A DNA stretch of 12,472 nt from Clostridiales bacterium (GTDB lineage Bacteria; Bacillota; Clostridia; Oscillospirales; Ruminococcaceae). Below, piece after piece: positions 6,819-12,472 of the stretch. A model generated the notes under the pieces. That model had not been told where the DNA came from, searched no databases, and was given only the letters and a program-made list of their open reading frames with translations. The translations under genes and the position numbers were made by a program. The stretch's first letter is position 1. Each line of letters opens with the position of its first letter. The DNA is taken from positions 1 through 12,472 of the forward strand of contig JAAZIT010000345.1 in the NCBI GenBank assembly GCA_012800685.1. Direction: 5' to 3'.

Positions 6819-8930
6819 TTAAAACTCAATTTCATAAAGTCTAGCTGTATAATTTTCCTTAAGCTCAACGGAAATAGTTGATTTTTCTGCATTATATGAA
6901 AATCTATTTTCATTAAAATTAGGATAAATACAGCTTAGCTTTGCACTTTTTTCCTTTAAAAAATCTACTGGAATTTCCTTAACGGTTTCAGAACTTTCTC
7001 TTTTCCATACAGCTATATAAGCTTTTTTGTCGGTTTTAAGCCCTAAACAAACCCATTGGTCGCTAAATTTCGAAAGTCCCAAAGGCCAAAACGGAAGTGA
7101 TATTTTAATATCTTGTCTTATATTTTTATAGACATCAAGTGCCTCTTTAACAAGCTCTTTTCTATCCTCTGTGATATATCCTAAATGTCCACTTTGATGA
7201 ACACGAAGAAGCATAGCATTAACCATATTAAACACTACCTCCTCTTTGTCACCCTCGGACATAGGATAGCTCCAAATAGCACTTTGCTCTGGAGTAAGTG
7301 CTGCTGGAGAGTTTGCAGCAATTGTGCAGTATTTTCTGTAATCATCTTGATCCGAAGTTGACTGAATTGAATATCTTGAAAGCATTGCATAGTCAATTCT
7401 AAGCCCTCCACTTGAACAGTTTTCTATAATAAGGTCTGGGTATTTAATGAAAATTTCATCAAGCCATTTTAAATATGCTCTCTGATGTCCTAAAAGTCCA
7501 TCACCAACACTATCACAGTTATATTCAGTGCCAATCCCAGGCTCGATGTTGTAATCCATTTTTATATACCCAATACCATATTCAGAAACTAGCTTGTCTA
7601 TTACACCAGTTGCATGGGCAATTACTTTTTCGTTTCTAAAATCTAGCTGATATCGGCTTCTATCATAAACACGCTTTCCATGACGAGTAAAGAACCACGT
7701 ATCATCACAAACCTCATTAACCATTGGGCATTTTATTCCCATAACTTCAATTTCAAGCCATGCTCCTGGAACAAGTCCTTTTGAACGTATATAATCAGTT
7801 ACCTCTTTAAGTCCGTTAGGGAAGCGTTCTCTGCTCTCCTGCCACTCGCCTACCCAATCCCACCAAAAACCCTTTGCGTACCAGCCTGCGTCAATACAGA
7901 AGTATTCACAGCCAGCTTGTGCAGCAGCGTCGATAAGTGGAAATTCTTTTTCGGCAGTTGGATCTCCCCAAAGGCAGTTCATGTAGTCATTAAATATTAC
8001 AGCAAGGCTTTCGTTATCATTATTTGGTCTGCGTATTGCACGTCTATATTTTGTTAGCTCGCCCATGGCTGTGTCAAAATTACCCATAGTTGTACCAACA
8101 GAAGTATAAACACTCTCAAAGATTTCATTTTGTTTAAGCTCTTTATACCAATGAGATTCTATTTCTGACGGACCTGAAAGCTGAAGATATAAATGTCCCT
8201 CTTGATCTGAAATCTCCCAATGCCAAGAGCCATTATGCTCAATTTGCCAAAACAAGTTGCTTCCCGTTTCAGTATTTTCAACATATCCCATTGGAATATA
8301 TTCTTTTGTTGACCAATTTCCGACGTTTGTAGCCCCTGCAACCTTTGATGAATGCTGATAATGAACTGGCTGTGCGAGTCCTATCCCAAGCTGTTCAAGA
8401 GTGTATTCTTGCCATTGAAGTTCCCTTTGCCATGAATTGTGAGGTATTCTAACACGAATTTTTTCATCTTGATTTTTTAGCCCCTCTTTTTCAATCCCAG
8501 TTAATGCAAATGAAGAAACATACTCAATTCCAAGTGCTTTTTTTCCCTTGTTAATTAGGGTTGTCCAGCTTCTTGCAACTGAAATTCCATCAAAAAACTG
8601 AAAATTACTAGTTACCTCAAGTCCAGTTTCTTCATCAAAGGTAATTATTTCAATTTTTCTTCCAAAATCATTACGATAATCCTTAAAATCCTTATATTTA
8701 AGCCTATACCCTGGTGCAGTGACAATGTATTTATTCCCATGCCTTTCCCCTGGTCTGTTAATCCCTGGACATTGCACCTCAACAAGCTTAAAACCTAAAG
8801 TTTTCGTTCGTGAATAAAGAGTTTTTTCATCAAATTCCATTGCAGAAAAATGTAAAAGCTTCACTTCATTCTCGTCGGTTTTTTCCAAAACAATATTAAT
8901 CCCATTTTCTGTTATATATTTTAAATTCAT
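6819..8930 (-). CDS. GH36 alpha-galactosidase
   Basis: This encodes a cytosolic enzyme of about 703 residues that removes alpha-1,6-linked galactose from melibiose, raffinose-type sugars or galactomannan fragments with retention of configuration. It has an N-terminal beta-sandwich, a (beta/alpha)8 barrel (WYAKGFWWDWVGEW; GLVPGAWLEIEVMG) and a C-terminal beta domain. The nucleophile is D459 in YIKMDYNIEPG, where GH36 enzymes usually have KWDMNR. The acid/base Asp lies in STSDQDDY (527-530), about 70 residues on, the usual distance. No signal peptide is present, so the sugar must be imported. The frame opens at a GTG (8939), but that codon lies within the ribosome binding site AGGTGG (8941-8936). 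ATG at 8930, five bases downstream, is the better start. No sugar transporter or regulator is adjacent, and I see no clear terminator. The substrate is not certain from sequence. Confidence 0.92.
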   Translation of the reverse strand: MNLKYITENGINIVLEKTDENEVKLLHFSAMEFDEKTLYSRTKTLGFKLVEVQCPGINRPGERHGNKYIVTAPGYRLKYKDFKDYRNDFGRKIEIITFDEETGLEVTSNFQFFDGISVARSWTTLINKGKKALGIEYVSSFALTGIEKEGLKNQDEKIRVRIPHNSWQRELQWQEYTLEQLGIGLAQPVHYQHSSKVAGATNVGNWSTKEYIPMGYVENTETGSNLFWQIEHNGSWHWEISDQEGHLYLQLSGPSEIESHWYKELKQNEIFESVYTSVGTTMGNFDTAMGELTKYRRAIRRPNNDNESLAVIFNDYMNCLWGDPTAEKEFPLIDAAAQAGCEYFCIDAGWYAKGFWWDWVGEWQESRERFPNGLKEVTDYIRSKGLVPGAWLEIEVMGIKCPMVNEVCDDTWFFTRHGKRVYDRSRYQLDFRNEKVIAHATGVIDKLVSEYGIGYIKMDYNIEPGIGTEYNCDSVGDGLLGHQRAYLKWLDEIFIKYPDLIIENCSSGGLRIDYAMLSRYSIQSTSDQDDYRKYCTIAANSPAALTPEQSAIWSYPMSEGDKEEVVFNMVNAMLLRVHQSGHLGYITEDRKELVKEALDVYKNIRQDIKISLPFWPLGLSKFSDQWVCLGLKTDKKAYIAVWKRESSETVKEIPVDFLKEKSAKLSCIYPNFNENRFSYNAEKSTISVELKENYTARLYEIEF

Positions 8931-9039
8931 ATTAACCACCTGTTAAATAAAAGTCGTACTTCTAAACAGGTATGCACCTTCTTTCCTAATTTTTCATATA
9001 ATTTTATTTTTTCCAATTTTATGTTAATCATACAAAATA

Positions 9040-9057
9040 ATGATATCATATTATCAT
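9040..9057. promoter_or_regulatory. operator-like inverted repeat in a divergent intergenic region
   Basis: ATGATA-N6-TATCAT forms an 18-bp inverted repeat that also contains the 10-bp palindrome ATGATATCAT (9040-9049). It lies in the 226-bp gap between the alpha-galactosidase (minus) and the small lipoprotein (plus). On the minus strand a possible TTAACA/TAAAAT pair with a short 15-bp spacer sits just downstream (9027-9001), which would place the repeat where an activator might bind. In such A+T-rich DNA chance is possible. Confidence 0.3.
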
Positions 9058-9156
9058 AAAAAAAGCTACTTAATTCTTAGAATATTATAACCAAGTGGTG
9101 AAATAATACTTGTAGCGCAAGCTTTAATTAAAAACACAAAACGAAAGGAATTTATT

Positions 9157-9423
9157 ATGAAAAAAATTATGGCAACACTTGCAGCTGTTATTACCTGCAG
9201 TGTTTTATTTACAGCATGTTCTGGAGATAACAGGACCGACAGCGATTTAGGTACAAGCGGTACTAGTTCAGGCAAAGTAACATCTAGCCATATGGCAACA
9301 AATAATGATAATATGGAAGACAATGCTGAAAGCAAGGCTGGACGAGTAGGAAATGACATCAGGAGAGGTATTGATAACGGAATTGGCGACGCAAGCAAAA
9401 TAGTAAGTGATGTTCTTAGATAA
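9157..9423 (+). CDS. small lipoprotein of unknown function
   Basis: This encodes an 88-residue putative lipoprotein. The signal peptide MKKIMATLAAVITCSVLFTAC ends in a lipobox-like LFTA-Cys21, so the mature protein would be lipid-anchored on the outer face of the membrane, with about 67 residues exposed. The mature part is a Ser/Thr/Gly/Asp/Asn-rich linker, followed by a C-terminal segment from about residue 61 (AGRVGNDIRRGIDNGIGDAS) that looks like an amphipathic helix. ATG at 9157 is supported by AAAGGA (9144-9149), seven bases upstream. No domain is recognised. The C-terminal segment faintly recalls tails of YhcN/YlaJ-type sporulation lipoproteins, but the match is too weak to name. The 200 bases to the next gene hold a small hairpin and a new promoter, so it is probably transcribed separately. 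Confidence 0.72.
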   Translation: MKKIMATLAAVITCSVLFTACSGDNRTDSDLGTSGTSSGKVTSSHMATNNDNMEDNAESKAGRVGNDIRRGIDNGIGDASKIVSDVLR

Positions 9424-9460
9424 TATTAATGCTACTCTAGTACTCTAAATAAGGCTATAA

Positions 9461-9478
9461 GGCATTATAACTAATGCC
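9461..9478 (+). repeat. small hairpin downstream of the lipoprotein gene
   Basis: GGCATTA (9461-9467) and TAATGCC (9472-9478) form a perfect 7-bp stem with a 4-nt loop, 37 bases after the stop codon. There is no following U-tract, so it is at most a weak terminator. CTAATGC here also pairs with GCATTAG further on (about 9497-9503), giving an alternative fold. Confidence 0.4.
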
Positions 9479-9554
9479 AGTACTATTATTGAGTTGCATT
9501 AGCACTATGAATTGTTACGCCAGCGTTATTAGTTATTGTAATTAAATTAACGTC

Positions 9555-9602
9555 TAAAAATTTTAAATATGTGGTATAACAAAATAGTATTTAAAATTTT
9601 TA
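9555..9602. repeat. 15-bp A+T-rich inverted repeat around the promoter of the DUF4358-like gene
   Basis: Bases 9555-9569 and 9588-9602 are perfect inverted complements, consisting only of A and T, separated by 18 bases. The spacer contains the extended -10 element at 9572-9580. The right arm covers the expected transcription start and ends nine bases before the ribosome binding site AAGGA (9611-9615). This could be an operator for a dimeric regulator or a cruciform-prone element. Confidence 0.55.
9572..9580 (+). promoter_or_regulatory. extended -10 promoter element
   Basis: TGGTATAAC fits the extended -10 form TGnTATAAT with one mismatch. No good -35 hexamer is found 16-18 bases upstream, as expected for extended -10 promoters. 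Transcription would start near 9587, about 37 bases before the start codon at 9624. Confidence 0.5.
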
Positions 9603-9623
9603 TAAAGAAAAAGGACAATTAAA

Positions 9624-10091
9624 ATGAAACAAGTAATAATTGCATTTTTACTGGTAACTGTAATTGCTTGTTCTGTTGCTTGTTCTAAAAACAAGGACAA
9701 GGAAGATAAAGACAACTCATCAAGTGTGGACGCTGAACAGACTATAGGAGAAATTCCTGCTATGTTAAAGTTTAGCGAGGGGACTTCTGCAGATTATTAC
9801 CACATTAACGAAAATGTTATGAAAGAATATGTAGTTTCTACGCCAGTAATGAACGTTTACGCAACAAAGCTTGCTGTGCTGAAATTTAATTCAAATGTAA
9901 GCAAGGCTGATGTTGAAGGATTTTTTGATGAACGACAAAACTTCCTAGAAAAAACTTGGAAGAACTATCTTCCTGAACAATGTAAGCTTGTGCAAAATTC
10001 AAGGATTTCTACAAATAGCAAGTATGGGATATATGAAATAGACGAAAAAACTGGAGAGGCTATAAAAGCTTTTATTAACATGTCAGTATAG
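9624..10091 (+). CDS. DUF4358-like lipoprotein
   Basis: This encodes a 155-residue putative lipoprotein. A short signal (MKQVIIAFLLVTVIAC) contains two possible lipobox cysteines: Cys16 (VIAC) and Cys20 (SVAC). A Lys/Asp/Ser-rich linker follows, then a domain of about 110 residues. Features of the DUF4358 family of clostridial lipoproteins are visible: an AVLKFNSNVSKADVEGFFDER segment, then KTWKNYLPEQCKLVQNSRI, and a last strand/helix (YGIYEIDEKTGEAIKAF). The family function is unknown. ATG at 9624 is supported by AAGGA at 9611-9615. The gene has its own extended -10 promoter and a terminator at 10122, so it is probably monocistronic. With lnt nearby it is a plausible N-acylation substrate, but only as one lipoprotein among many. 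The DUF4358 assignment is from memory of the motif and is fairly, not fully, secure. Confidence 0.8.
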   Translation: MKQVIIAFLLVTVIACSVACSKNKDKEDKDNSSSVDAEQTIGEIPAMLKFSEGTSADYYHINENVMKEYVVSTPVMNVYATKLAVLKFNSNVSKADVEGFFDERQNFLEKTWKNYLPEQCKLVQNSRISTNSKYGIYEIDEKTGEAIKAFINMSV

Positions 10092-10121
10092 TCTAGTTTC
10101 ACGTCTATTGCATAAAAAGTC

Positions 10122-10156
10122 AGAACGGATTTTTAAGAGAAATCCGTTCTTTTTTT
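10122..10156 (+). terminator. intrinsic terminator of the DUF4358-like gene
   Basis: AGAACGGATTT (10122-10132) pairs perfectly with AAATCCGTTCT (10140-10150) around a 7-nt loop, and the stem is followed by a run of T to 10156. It isolates the following murL promoter from upstream transcription. Confidence 0.93.
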
Positions 10157-10195
10157 CTTCAAAACCCCAAAGCCATTATTTTCGGCTTAATTCCC

Positions 10196-10224
10196 TTGAT
10201 TTTGCATATGAATTGGTTTATAAT
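10196..10224 (+). promoter_or_regulatory. sigma-A-type promoter of the murL-murD2 operon
   Basis: TTGATT (10196-10201) and a perfect TATAAT (10219-10224) are separated by the ideal 17 bases. Transcription would start near 10231, giving a leader of about 40 bases before the murL ATG. With the terminator just upstream, this makes murL the first gene of its own transcript. I see no operator or riboswitch in the leader. Confidence 0.75.
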
Positions 10225-10273
10225 TAAACATGACAAATACTATTAATTCAAATAATGCAAAGGAGTTTTTTAA

Positions 10274-11662
10274 ATGCCACATACATATGAAGAATTAAGA
10301 ATAAAATATCCTGAGTTTGTTTACAATGGCTTTGATATAACCGAAAACAATGATAAAATTGTTGTGGATTTTCACTTTTCAATAACTGGACTTTCAGACT
10401 TTTCACCAAGGTGGACATTTGATAAAAAAGACAACCTAAAATGCTACAGCGATGATAAAACATTTAATGAAATGCTATTCTCTCTCGGTATGACCGAACT
10501 TGTTAGCTATTGGAAAATTACTTGTTCTCCAGTTGTAAATGTGACTGTAGGTGAGCTTAATATTGACCAAATCAACTTTTGGAAACAGCTTTATTTTTCA
10601 GGCTTAGGTGAGTTTTTTTATCGAAATGAAATAAATGTAGCCTTAGATGATTTTATGACAATTAAGTGTAATGGAAAAGCCTTTGAGGGGATATCCAATC
10701 AAGTCTCAGATAACGAAAGATGTCTTATTGCAATTGGTGGGGGAAAGGATTCTATCGCTAGCCTTGAGGTGCTTAAATCTAATTTCGAAAATAATTACTG
10801 TTACATAATAAACCCTCGTGGCGCAACTTTAAAAACAGCTAAAATTGCTGGCTATGGAGATGACAAAATTGTTTCATTTAAAAGAACTCTTGACAAAAAT
10901 ATGATTGAACTAAACAAAAAGGGGTTTTTAAATGGACACACACCATTTTCAGCAATAGTTGCTTTTTCATCAATTATTGGTGCATATTTAAATAATATAA
11001 AGTATGTTGTTTTGTCAAATGAGGCTTCAGCAAACGAGTCCACAGTAAAAAATTCTGATGTGAACCACCAGTATTCAAAGAGCTTTAAATTTGAGGAGGA
11101 TTTTCACAACTACGAAAAAGAATTTATTAAAAGTGGTGTTTACTATTTTAGCCTTCTAAGACCTATGAGCGAGCTTCAAATTGCAAAAAGCTTCGCAAAA
11201 CACGAAAAATATCACAGCATTTTTAAAAGCTGTAATGTTGGGAGCAAGGAAGATATTTGGTGCAAAAGCTGTTCTAAGTGTCTGTTTGTTTCATTAATTC
11301 TGTCACCATACCTTTCTCTTGAAAAAATATATAAAATATTTGATACGGAAATTTTAAATGACAAAAATATGCTTGAAGACTTTGAAAAGCTTGTTGGAAT
11401 GACAGATGAAAAGCCATTTGAGTGTGTAGGAAGTATTGATGAAATTAACATTGCCGTAACTCAAGCCATAAAAAAACTTGATGAAAATGGCGAAAAGCTT
11501 CCATATTTATTCGAGTATTACAAAGCCACCCCTCTTTATAATGAATATAAGAACAAACCTAATCGCTTTAAGGGCTATTTTGAAGAAGAAAATCTTTTAC
11601 CTGAAAAGTTTAAAAAGCTTTTAATCGACCAGTGCTATGACGGAGGTAAGGATTTTGATTAA
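10274..11662 (+). CDS. murL: UDP-MurNAc-L-Ala-L-Glu epimerase (MurL)
   Basis: This encodes a 462-residue cytosolic protein recognised as MurL, which uses ATP to epimerise the terminal L-Glu of UDP-MurNAc-L-Ala-L-Glu to D-Glu, bypassing free D-Glu. An N-terminal domain of about 150 residues precedes an ATP-pyrophosphatase fold whose PP-loop is G155-GGKDS-160 (LIAIGGGKDSIASLEVL). This is consistent with adenylation of the glutamate carboxylate. Later segments LSNEASANES and LRPMSELQIAKSF are in the adenylate/substrate-binding half. Cysteines C320, C330, C333 and C336 (CxxCxxC) form a possible metal site like that of QueC. AAAGGAG at 10259-10265, eight bases before the ATG, fixes the start. It overlaps the downstream MurD-family gene by 8 bases, which strongly supports the MurL call. 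The alternative is another PP-loop enzyme of unknown substrate. Confidence 0.85.
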   Translation: MPHTYEELRIKYPEFVYNGFDITENNDKIVVDFHFSITGLSDFSPRWTFDKKDNLKCYSDDKTFNEMLFSLGMTELVSYWKITCSPVVNVTVGELNIDQINFWKQLYFSGLGEFFYRNEINVALDDFMTIKCNGKAFEGISNQVSDNERCLIAIGGGKDSIASLEVLKSNFENNYCYIINPRGATLKTAKIAGYGDDKIVSFKRTLDKNMIELNKKGFLNGHTPFSAIVAFSSIIGAYLNNIKYVVLSNEASANESTVKNSDVNHQYSKSFKFEEDFHNYEKEFIKSGVYYFSLLRPMSELQIAKSFAKHEKYHSIFKSCNVGSKEDIWCKSCSKCLFVSLILSPYLSLEKIYKIFDTEILNDKNMLEDFEKLVGMTDEKPFECVGSIDEINIAVTQAIKKLDENGEKLPYLFEYYKATPLYNEYKNKPNRFKGYFEEENLLPEKFKKLLIDQCYDGGKDFD

Positions 11663-12472
11663 TACACTAAAAAAATTAGTTGAAAATAAAAGTGTTCTAC
11701 TTTTAGGCTTTGGGCGTGAGGGGAAATCCACATACAACGCTCTCTTAAAAGCTGGTGGATATACAAAAATAGCTATTGCTGACATAAACAACGTTACAGC
11801 ACCTAATAGTGACGTTCAGGTTTTTAGTGGCGAAAGCTATCAAGATGTTATGGAAAGCTTTGACGTGGTTTTTAAAAGCCCCGGAATTGTGCTTAACAAG
11901 CCTATAGACGAATATTTATGCAAGGTAACCTCTCAAACTAACGTGTTTATGGAGCATTTTTCAAATCAAATTATCGGAATAACAGGCACAAAGGGAAAAT
12001 CAACAACAACAACGCTTTTGTATCATATTCTCTCAAACTCAAATGTCAACTCTGTAATGGTTGGAAACATTGGTATTCCTTGCTTTGACAAGGCTGATGA
12101 AATTACTGAGGATTGCAAAATTGTTTTCGAATTTTCTTGCCACCAGCTTGAATATGCAGAAATATCCCCACACATATCAGTACTGATAAATCTTTATGAG
12201 GAGCATTTAGACCACTACGGAACAAAAGAAAAATATTTTTATGCAAAACAAAATATCTATCGATACCAGACTGAAAGAGATGTTCTTTTTTGTGGTGTTC
12301 AGTGCCGAGACATGGTATCCGACTGCAAAAGTAAAATTACCACGGTATCTGGAAATGGCGAGATTGCTGATATAATGGTTTTTAACCAGATTGTAAATTA
12401 TAAAGAAAACAAGCTTGAAATTCCAACCGATGAAATAAAGCTTATTGGCGAACATAATTATTTTAACATTGG
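11655..12472 (+). CDS. murD2: MurD-family ligase, probably MurD2 (UDP-MurNAc-L-Ala:L-glutamate ligase), cut by window end
   Basis: The first 272 residues of a Mur ligase run open to the window edge. The N-terminal Rossmann-like UDP-binding domain shows LLLGFGREGKST and VVFKSPGI. The ATP-binding domain shows GITGTKGKSTTT (108-119), VGNIGIP (136-142), FEFSCHQLE (158-166) and NLYEEHLDHY (179-188). K198 lies where MurD has its carbamylated lysine. GEHNYFN opens the C-terminal domain, which lies beyond the window. The start is TTG at 11655, supported by GGAGG (11642-11646) eight bases upstream, and it overlaps the murL stop by 8 bases. MurD adds D-Glu to UDP-MurNAc-L-Ala, whereas MurD2 adds L-Glu, which MurL then inverts. 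The MurD2 call rests on coupling to murL, because the glutamate-stereochemistry residues are mostly in the missing C-terminal domain. Plain MurD is the alternative. Confidence 0.85.
   Translation, partial: MINTLKKLVENKSVLLLGFGREGKSTYNALLKAGGYTKIAIADINNVTAPNSDVQVFSGESYQDVMESFDVVFKSPGIVLNKPIDEYLCKVTSQTNVFMEHFSNQIIGITGTKGKSTTTTLLYHILSNSNVNSVMVGNIGIPCFDKADEITEDCKIVFEFSCHQLEYAEISPHISVLINLYEEHLDHYGTKEKYFYAKQNIYRYQTERDVLFCGVQCRDMVSDCKSKITTVSGNGEIADIMVFNQIVNYKENKLEIPTDEIKLIGEHNYFNI

Noticed and set aside
8931..8939. GTG start at 8939 for the alpha-galactosidase
   Set aside because: The GTG is part of the AGGTGG ribosome binding site for the ATG at 8930.
9066..9398. 110-codon minus-strand frame opposite the small lipoprotein
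   Set aside because: The plus strand has a signal peptide, a lipobox and a good ribosome binding site; the antisense frame has none of these.
12207..12455. 82-codon minus-strand frame near the window end
   Set aside because: It lies antisense to the MurD-family ligase, whose motifs continue through this stretch.
1..12472. Mobile element, CRISPR array, tRNA or rRNA
   Set aside because: I saw no transposase or integrase gene, spaced direct repeats, attachment-site duplication or structured RNA gene anywhere in the window.

Overview
The window is A+T-rich, with short intergenic gaps, AAGGAGG-like ribosome binding sites, sigma-A-like promoters, U-tract terminators and several TTG/GTG starts. 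Together with a VanZ-family protein, a DUF4358-type lipoprotein and a cytosolic GH36 alpha-galactosidase, this suggests a low-GC Gram-positive of the Clostridia type, perhaps gut-associated. That assignment is inference; there is no rRNA or other strong taxonomic marker.

Layout. (1) Bases 1-3061, plus strand: the possible tail of an upstream gene, a small exported protein of unknown family, a 17-bp perfect hairpin, and two translationally coupled FtsX/MacB-type ABC permeases with no ATPase in view. This could be a secreted-peptide/ABC-permease locus. (2) A bidirectional terminator separates these from a minus-strand pair: cca (CCA-adding tRNA nucleotidyltransferase) followed by an overlapping VanZ-family membrane protein gene. 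(3) Divergent from cca is lnt, an apolipoprotein N-acyltransferase with its Glu-Lys-Cys triad intact, followed by a strong terminator. (4) Minus strand: a GH36 alpha-galactosidase alone, with a palindromic operator-like site in its upstream region. (5) Plus strand: two small lipoproteins. The first is an 88-aa orphan; the second is DUF4358-like and has its own promoter inside an A+T-rich inverted repeat. (6) Plus strand from 10196: a clear sigma-A promoter driving a two-gene operon, a PP-loop protein recognised as MurL (UDP-MurNAc-L-Ala-L-Glu epimerase) and an overlapping MurD-family ligase, interpreted as MurD2, cut by the window end.

The most notable item is the murL-murD2 operon. It implies an alternative route to D-Glu in peptidoglycan: MurD2 adds L-Glu to UDP-MurNAc-L-Ala, then MurL inverts it to D-Glu. 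This differs from the usual MurI racemase plus MurD route. The pathway was described in Xanthomonas, so an operon in a Clostridia-like genome is worth following up. The permease locus with its uncharacterised secreted protein is the second most interesting region.
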